Source: Aplysia californica
Taxonomy: Eukaryota > Mollusca > Gastropoda > Aplysiida > Aplysiidae
DNA length: 64,000 bases
Reading direction: 5' to 3'
Assembly (NCBI RefSeq): GCF_000002075.1
Contig: NW_004797523.1
Location: forward strand, 403,980-467,979
The notes under the pieces are model-generated. The model made no database searches. It was not told the origin of the DNA and saw only the letters and a list, made by a program, of their open reading frames with translations. The stretch's first letter is position 1. Each line of letters starts with the position of its first letter. The position numbers and the translations under genes are program-made. This document shows, piece by piece, positions 42,788 to 52,911 of the stretch.

Positions 42788-44648
42788 GAAGTGACTATTT
42801 CTCCGAACGTTCGGAGAAATAGTGCCGATCTTTATTTCTCCGAACGGTTTCCGGCTTCCGGTCTCGTGATTTTTTGCCTATTTATTGCGAGAGTTCGGCA
42901 CCAACTTTCATTCTGCCTCTGGTCTGGGAAGGAACACCGCATGGCAAGCCCGCCTACATACAACCTTCAGTAACACCCACCGCACACCCACCACCATCAT
43001 GCACATGTACACACACAAACTTATACACACACTAACTAAACATGATCAGTGGGCAACTTTTGAACGTATGACGAGCTGAGTTGTGGTTGGAGAGACAGTG
43101 TGAGTGACAGAGCGGGTGAAAGGTAGAATTTACGAGTGTATCCACAGGCGACAGCAACTACAAGACGACGACACCGACCCCCCCCCCCCCATGGTTCGCA
43201 GGGTGCAAGGGAATGAGTGAGATTTTCTTTGTGTGTGCCTGGAGGGAGGGGGTGGGGTGTGAAAGTCATGAGGACGGGGATGAGCCGCGGGAGAGAACAC
43301 GGGAATTGAGTGAAACTGAAAGAGAGGAACGACTCATGAGCCCTGGAGTGAATAGATCCTGTGTTTCTATTTTTGTATACTTTGAACTGTTCCTCACTCT
43401 CCACTTACACACTTACTACCACACAGACACACTCACACACGCACATGCATAGACACACACACACACACACACACCCATACACACACACACAGGAGCAAAT
43501 TTTTGGGTCTATATCTATTTCAATTTTCAAGAGCTAGTCTAGAGATTTTTAGACGAGTGTAAAAACGTGAAAAAGAAAGGTTTCACAACAGAATGAAATC
43601 AAAATTAGTCGAACAGCCCATAAACAACCACAAAAATAAACAAATAAGGGTGTGTGTCAACCTGTCCGAAGAAAATTGCCTGTTTTAACCCTAAAAGTGC
43701 GTACATTTTTTTTTTTAAGTACAGGATATTACATGTAAATTATGGAATCACACACATTAAGGGGCCTGCCAGTGTCAGTACATGTAATCGGTTTTGGTGG
43801 AACGTACGCTCTAACATAAAACATTTAAATCTATTTATATATATACATGTATATTTAGAATCTAATGAAGGAAGGAACATCAAATTAAATGATGTTACAC
43901 AATGCAACATCCCCCCCCCCCTTTCCCCAACAAAAAAATGGTAGAAAAAAAACACATTAGAACAGTAACAAGAACAAAAATTACACACTAACAAAATAAA
44001 ACACCACAAAGAGTCAAAGAGGGAAAATAAAAGTAACTGTAACGTATTCAACAAATCAACGTGGTGACAACAAGTGAGAAAGAGACTAAGTGAAACTAAG
44101 TGAACTTTCTTTCAAAAGTAAAGAGGTTTCGGTTTCTTTCTTTTTTTTCTTTTTTTTTTTAAATTTGACTTTTATTCCCCGACCAAAAAATGCCAAAAAA
44201 TCCAGCCACGATTTATTGGTCGCGCCCGCGACAAACGCAGAAGCTAGTTCTATGTGTCGTTATCAATAACCCTCCGTAGATCTAGATCTAGACAGCACAC
44301 GAGGGAACACAACACATTAAGCAGCACCCTTCATAGGCAACACGTCATATCTGTAGCAAAAAACTGTTTGGAACTGTAACATTTCTTTATAAATATTTAC
44401 TGCGGACTTTTTTGGACCGATTGAACCATATTGTATACGAACAATCTTTGGTAGGCCTATACTCTATATATAAAATATCCTAAATTTGCGGGAAAGGATG
44501 TGATTTCAGAGTGTTAGGAGAAATAGTGCCCAGCTTTATTTTCCCGAACGTTCGGAGAAATAGTGCCTTAAAGCTTTATTTTCCCGAACGTTCGGAGAAA
44601 TAGTGCCCAGCTTTATTTTCCCGAACGTTCGGAGAAATAGTGCTGGCC
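42788..44648. mobile_element. Foldback-like element b, copy 2, inserted in a
   Basis: Left end: TGACTATTTCTCCGAACG with its inverse. Right end (44511-44646): tandem units matching, inverted, 41109-41245. The interior includes (AC)n at 43450-43490, C tracts at 43180-43190 and 43911-43921, and no recognisable transposase. Frames such as 43036-43404 are low-complexity. Confidence 0.65.
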
Positions 44649-44658
44649 CTTTTTTTTT

Positions 44659-45227
44659 GGGTAGTGTCGATTGCCACCGAGTGACGCGTTGGCAATAGAC
44701 AAAAATTGACTTTTTGTCAATTGCCACCGAGTAAATTGGAGCTCTTTTGCGTTGGTGGGTAGATCTAACTTATTGATAAATATTGTGCTCGAGCACTCGG
44801 TGTTGTGCGTTCGCCTCTCTGTCCGTCTGTGTGTGTGTGCGTGTGTTTTTCCCTGACCCCCGTCCCCCGATTTATGTTCCCCGATATAACATGAATTTCC
44901 GCTTGAGTTTGCGTGCGTTTGTGACCTTCTACTTCTAGAATTGCCAGTGTTGGTTTTACACCAAAGTGTAGGCTAAGGCTAGCCTAGATCTAGGCCTAGA
45001 TTCTACGTGTCTCATTGAAAACATGCCAAGTTGGTACCGTAGCCTTTGTAGCTCTAGACTGGGATGCTCGTCCAATGAACTAGTTGAGAACAAATTGACC
45101 CATTGCACACATATATCTAATGTATTATGCTAAAGATAGTGTTGTTTTCAGATTTGACACCGCTTCACTCGGTGGCAATTGACAAAAAGTCAATTTTTGT
45201 CAATTGCCACCGCATCACTCGCGTCAC
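44659..45227. mobile_element. Foldback-like element c, inserted in a
   Basis: Both ends carry GTCAATTGCCACCGAGT-type units arranged as inverted repeats, with GACAAAAAGTCAATTTTTGTC forming further palindromes. The ends are inverses over about 60 bases. No coding capacity. Confidence 0.7.
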
Positions 45228-45266
45228 TGCCAGTCTAGCCGTCATTAAGTACGGCTAGCCTCTTCC
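45228..45266. mobile_element. Element a, copy 1, last part
   Basis: CTGCCAGTCTAGCCGTCATT and AAGTACGGCTAGCCTCTTCC match, inverted, the left end of the intact copy at 53974-54020. Confidence 0.75.
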
Positions 45267-45279
45267 ATAGATTTTAATG

Positions 45280-45430
45280 TCTTAGTCTTATGTTAGAGCG
45301 TTCCACCAAAACCGATTATAACATCATACATACTCACGACTCACATACTGACACTCGCAGGCCCCTTACACAGTGTGTGATTCCATAATTTACATGTAAT
45401 ATCCTGTACTTTTTTAAAAAATTACGCACA
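45280..45430. mobile_element. Element b, copy 1, inner continuation
   Basis: Inverted match to 43690-43830 (GGAACG...CTCTAACATAA, GGGGCC, TTCCATAATTTACATGTAAT). Orientation agrees with copy 1 at 41109-41975. Confidence 0.65.
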
Positions 45431-46318
45431 CTAGATCTAGATATCTAGATCTAGATCTAGATCTATAGATCTAGATCTAGATCTAGATATACAAGATCAA
45501 CAAAACATTTAAAAGTATGATTTTTTAAAATGACAATGAAGCTAATAATTTTAAATTTTGCTTGCCAGTTTTGATTCCATCCATGTTCACTCAAGTTGAA
45601 GTAGGGAGGCTACAATATAATTCTCAATTCTGTTTAGATCTAGAATCTAGATCTACTCTAGATTCTATTAGATCTAGAATCTAGATTTCTAGATCAAGAT
45701 GTGCAAGAACTGAACAGAACAGTTCGTCTTTGTCGCATTGTCGTTTGTTTTAACAATCTAGATATAGATCTTACTGCAGAGACTACAAGATGGTTCAATA
45801 CGCCAAAATGGAAAGAAAGCGTACTGATTAGTTGTCGGTCTTGGATAGTATAGGATTTTTCCAGTAGTATAATTAATATTTCAATACTTTCTCTTAACAA
45901 TACGGTCAACGCCAAGAGTGGGAGAAAAAAGAGCATGCAAAGTGACTAACCACCCCTACCTTTACGTACCCTCACCTCTCAGCAACAAGACAGAGATACA
46001 ATACACGAAAGAACAATTTCGCCACTAGCCACGAGAATATCGAGTTTGTGTCTCTTACATGCGACCAGAGAGGGTTTACAGTAATAATATGTAAACGTTC
46101 TGATGCAACTACACGCACGCGTAAACCGGGCTAAGATTGGCTGAAACTTTGACCCATGAATGCATTTAAGTAGGCCTAGGCCAAGGAGTTTACAGTAGAA
46201 CTGTTTTTTCTATCTCTGAGGCTTAGGCGGCCTACGGCAGGCTATTCTTGGCGCTCTCGACGACACCTTCCCTGTTATAACCTCTCTGCGCCCTCCCTCT
46301 ACAGTAGTAATCTCTGTC

Positions 46319-46328
<10 letters not shown>
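45431..46328. repeat. TAGATC hexamer clusters and unannotated spacer
   Basis: Dense AGATCT/TCTAGA repeats at 45432-45490 and 45635-45692. The rest to 46328 has no gene recognised. Confidence 0.6.
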
Positions 46329-46377
<49 letters not shown>

Positions 46378-46524
46378 CCTCTATCTCTCTCTCCCTCTCT
46401 CCCAAGGTAGGATAACAAACGAAAAAGTTCCCTACTTGTAACATGAATTAGGCTACTGTAGCCTATATATTCTTCTTCTTCTTCTTCTTCTTCTTCTTCT
46501 TCTTCTTCTTCTTCTTCTTCTTCC
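46329..46524. repeat. (CT)n and (TTC)n microsatellites
   Basis: CT run about 46329-46400 and TTC run about 46470-46524. The Glu-rich and Arg-Glu frames over them are artefacts. Confidence 0.95.
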
Positions 46525-46854
46525 TCCTTTTTTTTTTTGCCCACGGATGACGACAGGCTAGGCCTTCTCAGTTCAAGCCGTGTATCCCGGACGATTGGCT
46601 CCGGCATTGAGGGCCGGGGTCTATACGTTCTTACTCTCTCTCTGACCGTCTAGGCCGGGGTGGACGACCTTATCTTGATAAGCTCGCCTCGAGACCGGTC
46701 CTTATCTTATCGAGGATCAATGTGAAAAGCGGCGATAGGCAGGCAGACGTTCTAATACTAATACGTATACAGGAGATGGAACATTTCTGCTTTACGTTTT
46801 TGCGTGCCGATAGTGTAATAGTAGTGTGTGTAGTGTATAGCCGTCTAGTCTGTC

Positions 46855-46890
46855 CACAGAATTCTACACTTACAAGTGTAGAATTCTGTG
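46855..46890. repeat. Near-perfect 36-bp palindrome
   Basis: Arms CACAGAATTCTACACTT and AAGTGTAGAATTCTGTG are exact inverses, separated by AC. A related hairpin with CACAGAATTCTACA arms is at 58508-58553. Confidence 0.9.
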
Positions 46891-47157
46891 AGTCTGTCTA
46901 ATCTCCTAGCCTCTTCATTGTTTCATTCAGTCCTCTTGGGTGTACACGTTTTTTTCGTTCGGATGTATTTTCACTACACTCAATTCTAAGGATTAAATTT
47001 GTGCTCATACTATCTGTTTTAGTGTTCAGCCCAGATTCTAGTTTTCTTTCATCTTGAATGTTATCGTTAAGTTGACTAGAATCTACTGTTTCTGTGAAAA
47101 AGTTTTCAGCTGACGTCTCAGTTTCAGCGCAATGAACCGTGTGAGCAACATTTGAAC

Positions 47158-47463
47158 ATGGGAAGAAAATGTAGGGGATGGGGTAGTAGAAGTGGTTATG
47201 CCCGCCAAAAGGGAGATGCAAAATAACAATAATATAGATTTCCAAAAGATTCGGAAAAAGCACAGTGGATGGTAGAAGATGTCACGGATTATAATATATA
47301 TAATAATATGGGAGTTTGCTCTCTGCACTTCAAACATGATGTACCTTTGACACGGGCTGGAAGATTTATGGTGCCCATAGAGTCTCCAACAATATTTCCA
47401 GAAGTACCACCATCATGTTGTGGCACACCAGCTCCAAAAAGAGAGCAACTACAACAAGTTTAG
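47158..47463 (+). pseudogene. Decayed THAP zinc-finger domain
   Basis: In one frame: MGRKCRGWGSRSGYARQKGD, two stops, then YRFPKDSEKAQWMVEDVTDY, VCSLHFKHD and IESPTIFPEVPPSC. THAP domains read C-x2-4-C...FP-x...W...CSxHF...L...A-P-IF. The second N-terminal cysteine is serine here, and stops sit between the two halves, so the domain is broken. THAP domains occur in host regulators and in P-element and Kolobok transposases. With many TTAA elements around, a Kolobok origin is attractive but unproven. Confidence 0.7.
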
Positions 47464-48073
47464 ATTCTTCTAGAGCTGCTGGTATTGATAATATACATTT
47501 AAAGAAAGAGATGTCTTCAAGTTCGATTCATTTTATCAAACAAGGGATATGACGCTGACAGCCATTGGCAATGTTGCAAAGAGTAAAGATTACTATAATA
47601 CATTTGTCTTGCTCAGCAGAACTCGAGATTGCCCTGTTTTTGCATTTTCCATGCTTTTTACTTTTGTTCACCATACCCATGACCATATGAAAGAGGTTTC
47701 ATTTGAAGTTGAAGCTTCACAAACTGAAGCACATCTGGCATCCTGGCTTCACTAGAGATGTTGTCACATGCTAGAGTCAGTTAGCCTAGATGAAATTTTG
47801 CACTTCGTGTGTAACCTTCCAGAGAGACATTGTTGGCCTACACTACTACTTGTTGAGTAGGGTTGTTTTTTGGTTTTTTTTAACGGAAGCCACTGAAAAA
47901 CTGTGCAGAAACTGATTAGTAGCAATTTTGTGGGACTTCCCAGCGATATTCCATCTTGATATATTGTTATCGTAAGCTGATGTGGCTGGCAAATATCTTC
48001 ATGGAAAGATTTTCGGAGAGTAACTTTTTTTTCAGAGGTAAGGGATTGTGTTCAGTTATGCTTAGCATATTAT

Positions 48074-48083
<10 letters not shown>
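47464..48083 (+). other. Continuation of THAP relic; frame 47549-47755 unrecognised
   Basis: A 68-residue + frame at 47549-47755 has CPVFAFSMLFTFVHHTHDHM and no family I recognise. It may be the decayed body of the same THAP protein. The rest is non-coding. Confidence 0.35.
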
Positions 48084-48166
<83 letters not shown>

Positions 48167-48178
48167 TATAATATATAT
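48084..48178. repeat. (TA)n microsatellite
   Basis: About 90 bases of nearly pure TA, preceded by TACATACATA. Confidence 0.95.
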
Positions 48179-48537
48179 ATAAGTTCCCCCACTAGTGTGT
48201 CACGATCTTTTTTGTGGTAAAATGCAAACGTAATTCATTTTCATGTTGACGAATTGATACTCTGTCACTGGTGAGATCTTCTTTTGTTATACGAGCCGAT
48301 AAACTCTCACAAAAAAGCTGCAACAACAAAAATGCATTGCATTTAAGTTAGTTTCGTTATAGGCCAGTCTAGTGAATACAGTGCGACAATGCTCCATCAC
48401 CCGCACCAACGCACTAGTCTATCGCCGTTTTTCGCATTGACCCTCCGGGAACGTGGTAGGCCTCCAATGCCGAGGCCAGTCGTGCGAGCTGTATGGCTTG
48501 GAACTGAGAAAGCCTAGCGTCAGGTCAATTTCCGAGT

Positions 48538-48720
48538 ATGGAGGCTTTAAAAAAATTATTAATCGAGTGCCGTATTTGTCTGTCTCGCCAGGACGACGTC
48601 TTATTCATCTCAGCATGGTTTGGCCCTATATATGATTGCCAGGGCCACCTAAGAACATTGTATTCAACTATGATACAATTACCACAACTGTTACGACCCG
48701 GCTTAATCACACACTCCTGA
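48538..48720 (+). CDS. Small frame with CRICL motif, uncertain
   Basis: The 60-residue frame MEALKKLLIECRICLSRQDD continues VLFISAWFGPIYDCQ and ends ITHS. CRxCL followed by acidic residues is how ZAD zinc-finger-associated domains begin, but a second cysteine pair in the right place is not visible. It may be one exon of a gene, a transposon relic or chance. Confidence 0.25.
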   Translation: MEALKKLLIECRICLSRQDDVLFISAWFGPIYDCQGHLRTLYSTMIQLPQLLRPGLITHS

Positions 48721-48914
48721 ATTCAATGTTTGGTATTCAGAAAGGTTAATTTAATTTTATGCTTCTATTACTTCATTGATTTTATCTTTTATTCTTCCTC
48801 CAAATATACCCCAGATATAGACCTCAAAGACAGACGGCAGCAGCAGCTGCGCAAGGCCACTTCAACCGACAGTGCAACAGATTTTTATTTGTAAACCTAC
48901 ATGATAATATGTAG

Positions 48915-49145
48915 GGGGCGGAGTAGCGCCAGTGGCTCAGTTAGTAGTGAGTTAAGACTCAATCAAGTAGATCTAATGTCAAGCAAGTGTCGGTAACACG
49001 TGGACCAGATGGGGGGTCACTGGGGTGTGTCCTTGAGCAAGACACGACAACCCTGGGTATATAGATACGAGAAGACTGAGCCAAAAACGTAATCCTATAG
49101 GTATAGACTTCAAATAAGGTTTATATGAGGTGTTGGAAGACTGAG
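48915..49145 (+). mobile_element. Diverged SINE-like element
   Basis: GCCAGTGGCTCAGTTAGTAG resembles a box A region, GTGTGTCCTTGAGCAAGACA parallels GTGTCCTTGGGAAAGGCA in the 12221 SINE, and GACTGAGCCAAA and CCTATAGGTATAG recur. Box B is not clear. Confidence 0.5.
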
Positions 49146-49151
49146 CCAAAT

Positions 49152-49511
49152 TTAGATATCGGTTTTATCATTTTCTACATCTTTGGTGGTAATGGTAGAC
49201 ATCGATGACACAGCTCTGCATACGAGTTTATTTGCAATATTTGGTCGCTCACTCGGCTGTTCTGTTGCTTTCCTTTTTAATATCGTCCGGGCTTCCAGCA
49301 TTTCCTTTTCATGTTTTGATGGAGGTTCGTTATTATTTTGGCTCCTTTTATGCACAGCAGTGTGGTTGACATCGGTGATGATAGTTGCACTGCAACTCCT
49401 GTTTGTGCACCTCCACATAACGGAATGCTTGTTGAGTGATGCAAGTCTAATAAAATAAAATCCATTGTCGATAAGAAATTTTCGTCCCCACTCTGTGGTA
49501 AAAGTCTCCAA
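49152..49511 (-). pseudogene. FLYWCH-type zinc-finger domain, Mutator-like relic
   Basis: The 119-residue frame opens METFTTEWGRKFLIDNGFYF and has VMWRCTNRSCSATIITD then HTAVHK, with an ARTILKRKATEQPSERPNIA segment after it. G-x4-DNGF/Y...WxC...CxA...H is FLYWCH. FLYWCH domains stand at the N terminus of many animal Mutator-like transposases, followed by a similar helical linker. The frame closes at 49152 with no MULE catalytic domain after it on the minus strand, so this is either one exon or a truncated relic. The DNA around it is dense in repeats. Confidence 0.7.
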
Positions 49512-49847
49512 GTCGAATGATGTCGAATGAATGTGAAAATAAGTTGCAAGATCCAGTTGTCACTTGTCAGATTACACATTAATTGTGTAAGACGCAAATC
49601 TACTCAGCCAACTGTGTTGTTTGTGTCCTTGATATGAGGAGCATGTACTGCAAACATGTTTTTTTTCTTCGTAAAAACCATATGTTTTCAGTGAACATAC
49701 ATAAAACAGTTGGCTACATGGTGCGTCTTTTTTTTTAAAGAAAAAAGTCCTCGCGATTCAAAACAAAGTTAGACTACGCGTGTGGGTAAGACTGACTTTC
49801 AGATTCTACGAGTTGTTATGCAGCTCAGTGTAATGTTTGTTTTGTGC

Positions 49848-50722
49848 ATTGGAATCCTGTTATAACGAGAGAGAGAGAGGGGATCGGAGCCAAATGTCCG
49901 TTATAGCAGGATTCTCGTTATAAGGGACCCAGTAATAAATTCAAGGGAAATAGTAAAGTAGGCCTAATCTATAAGTCTGGTTTTCGGTTTATTTCTTTTT
50001 GTATCTCCCCTGATGGTGATTTTGCTCAACATGACCTTTAAATCTTACTTGATCAAAGTTCGAATCGGGTTTCTTTCTCTGACGCTAGCGATGTTGACAG
50101 CTCGGTGTTGGCGATCAGAAAGGAAGTTTTCTAGGCTAACTCATCCGCTGTATTGTCCCCCACCTCACCACGCCTTGTGGTGCGTTCCGAAGTCTTGTGC
50201 ACAATGGGAACATACCACACCCCGCCCACGTCACACATTCGCTCCGTCCCTCACAGTACGGCATTGTGACCTCTCCACACCCGCATCGGAGAAGTGAGAG
50301 GCATGGTAGGCCTAGATAATCTAGACTAGGCTGGCCTGCACGCGATGAGTTCTGCTTGTCTGTGCATGCCACACACCCCCCACTCATTCGCTCCGGCCTC
50401 AAAGAGCTAAAACAGTACTTTTAATCTCATTGTCCGGCCTTCATTGTTGACACACGTGGGCTCTCCCATTCTTTGTTTCTCTAGTTTACCAACAAGTTTC
50501 TCAACTGGCGAGGTTCTGCGTTATGTACAATTGGCCTATGCGCTGTGCACAGCAGCAGCTACATTCCGCTATAAACCCACTTGCGTGTTAGTCGGATTGC
50601 GTTTATAGTAGCGTATTATATTTACAAAGACAAAGAAGGGAAAAAACGGGGTTTTAGAATAGTGTTTTTATAACAGACTTCTCGTTATTTCAGAACTCGT
50701 TACAAGTGGATTCCACTGTATT
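49848..50722. mobile_element. Pogo/Tigger-like inverted-repeat element
   Basis: The left end TTGGAATCCTGTTATAACGA and the right end, inverse of TACAGTGGAATCCACTTGTA with AACGAG, form an imperfect inverted repeat. A second internal pair (CCGTTATAGC...TCTCGTTATAAGGGAC) follows. CAGTGGAA(T/C)CC...AACGA is the usual style of pogo-like Tc1/mariner ends. TA is seen at the right end only. A GC-rich block at 50130-50400 may be a further insertion. Confidence 0.55.
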
Positions 50723-50849
50723 TTAGGCAATTTAGGATCCAGGATCGATCCTTTGAAGTAAAAAGTTATAATTGATACCAGCAATTCAATTTGGCTCAAT
50801 TTTCCAACAAGGGTTGGCGGCTAAAAAATTTATTACGAAATGTTAACAA

Positions 50850-51110
50850 AACTGCCGTTTTTTGGCCCAGTCTTCTGTACCTCGACAACCCCAGCTCAAA
50901 ATACAGGGAGCTGCATAGTGGCGACCGACTGCACAGCAGCACGGTTGTTGTTCTGTATTTGTGTAATGTTGTGTATTTATGTATGCATTTATGCATGTAT
51001 TTATGTATGTACGTATTTATAATTGTGTATTTAAAGTATGTATACATGTATGTTTGCCATTGTAACGCAAAGTGCCCTTCTGGGACAAATAAAAGTGTAA
51101 TTTATTTTTA
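50850..51110 (+). pseudogene. CR1/L2-like LINE 3' end
   Basis: The block GACAACCCCAGCTCAAAATA, GCGACCGACTGCACAGCAGC, a TATTTATGTATG-rich stretch and CCCTTCTGGGACAAATAAA are arranged as in CR1/L2 3' UTRs. A similar fragment is at 17320-17560 (-). Confidence 0.55.
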
Positions 51111-51680
51111 CTATTATTATTAATTGTACATTATTATAAAATACCCCCCCCCCCCCCACTCTACATGTGTCCATCATCTTCAAGCAATAACATAACTATC
51201 TTCGTTTGAAAGACTCACTTAAATTTAAATTATTATTCATGCTGGTAACATTTTCCAGAAGACACTCCTTGACCTTGAGTAACTTGCACCGTTTACCCAG
51301 CCGGGCGGTGCGCGATGATCCGCCCATAGATTCCGTTGTTTCTCCAAAAGATTATTTACTAAAACTAAAATACATGTATATTTATAAAAATTCCGGTAGG
51401 GGCCTACTAATATTTCGAAAGAGGTAAAGGCACTGACCACAAAATTATAAATATGTTCTTTACAAACATTATATAATTTGGGTTAAGTAAATTAAATGCA
51501 GAAATTACGATAACCCCTTCACTCGTGTTAGGGCAAATAGGTCAACATAGTTTTTAAATACAACGTATATTATAAGAATCCTGATTGATTTCTCCGAAAA
51601 AATGAATTCACGAGCAGATCTAAAAAAAGACAAAAACGTGTCACGTGAACATGGTCATATGATCACACAGGGCAACAAAA
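51111..51680. promoter_or_regulatory. Upstream region of the SDR gene
   Basis: C run near 51145-51159. No TATA box or initiator can be called with confidence. The first ATG of the SDR frame is at 51681; transcription is expected to start shortly before it. Confidence 0.35.
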
Positions 51681-51786
51681 ATGGCTTCCGCGATGCTTGC
51701 AGCAAACTCACAGCGCTATCAAGGCAAAGTGACTATTGTTACTGGGGGCTCGGCCGGCATTGGCTTTGGTGTTGTCAGTGTATTTG
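51681..51786 (+). CDS. Short-chain dehydrogenase/reductase, first coding exon
   Basis: ATG opens MASAMLAANSQRYQGKVTIV, then TGGSAGIGFGVVSVF and a GTAAGC donor. TGxxxGIG is the dinucleotide-binding glycine motif of classical SDR enzymes, here following a beta strand (KVTIV) as it should. HSD17B14 has a similar opening (RYAGKVVVVTGGGRGIG), so a 17-beta-HSD14/DHRS-like enzyme using NAD(P) is plausible, but many SDRs share this. No later exon was recognised before 64000, so the first intron would exceed 12 kb unless exons were missed. Confidence 0.8.
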
Positions 51787-52054
51787 GTAAGCATTTTGAT
51801 AATCGTGTAATGGCAAAGTAATTGTGCTCCTTATGCTTCATCAGTGTTTTGACTGGATCTCAGGTCACTCAGGCTCAGGCTCAGGATATGGAAGTGGCTA
51901 TTCTCATCCAGGGACCTCTCACCCCAGGTGAGACTTGCCACCGTAGGCTATTCTAACCCGGTTTGAAACAAGACCTGTTTCTCCTAATTTCGGAATACTT
52001 TCTATCGATGTGGATGATCAAATGGATAAAGGCAAAGATAAGATTACGTTATAG

Positions 52055-52210
52055 CACAAAAGTAAGCTAATTTTATCGACTACAAAGATGCTATGGGCAC
52101 TATGGCTATTTCACTTTTCGAATCGAGCCGAACAACGGGGGTTGCCATTTTGTTTTGCCCGGAAGTTCTCGCAAGATCAACTCCTCCACTCTTCTCTCTC
52201 TCTGTCTCTT
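52055..52210 (+). repeat. E repeat, copy 1
   Basis: CACAAAAGTAAGCTAATTTT, AAAGATGCTA, TTTCGAATCGAGCCGAAC, GCCATTTTGTTTT, GGAAGTTCTCGC. The same blocks occur at 58285-58445. Family unknown; lies in the putative SDR first intron. Confidence 0.7.
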
Positions 52211-52911
52211 TCGGAATACTTTCTATCGATGTGGACGATCAAATTGACCAAAACAAAGGTATTTTTTTACTTTCCCTCCCGTCTCACACTCAGCTACCAG
52301 TTGTCTATTTTCTACTAAATATTGATGCGCTGAACATGAATATCAACTTCATTTCCATCGCAAATTAATATTTTTTGAAATATTTGATTGTTTTTAACCG
52401 AGATAGACATGCTTTGGACCAATCGGGGGGGTTCTAGGGGGGCCTGCCTCACTGGGGTAAATAGTGGGGTCCCTTAATGGCGAAAATTAGGTGTATGCTG
52501 CACTTCATGTTAGAGACATACTGTAAGGTGCATATGTCTCCTAAGACAATTACCTTTCAAATAAGCAAGGGATCCATGATGATCCTTGACCGGAAGTGGG
52601 TGTGGCCAGCTGTCAAAGTAGGTCACTATAATTTTTCTCAGTCTACTCACTAGACCACTACATTATATTGTCAACAAATATCCAGATACAAAAGGAGAAC
52701 TCAAAATGTAAGATTTCTGTCTATCATTCACGAATGATAATGAAAAATACATTTGGCATATAAAAATGGCAAAAATAGGGTCTAATAATATTTCATGTAA
52801 TGAGGTCACGCCGACATACTACTACTAGGCCAGTAAAAATTGACATCGAACCCGGACTTAAAAGATAACAGCCAAATTTTTGGGCCAACTTGAACTTTGA
52901 GCTGTTAAGTA
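52211..52911. other. Putative SDR intron, nothing recognised
   Basis: No exon-like or repeat boundary recognised. The sequence GGCCTGCC near 52440 has a G run. Confidence 0.45.

Noticed and set aside
46232-46607. Glu-rich and Arg-Glu-rich minus frames
   Set aside because: Translations of (TTC)n and (CT)n runs.
47956-48171. Tyr-Ile repeat frame
   Set aside because: Translation of (TA)n.
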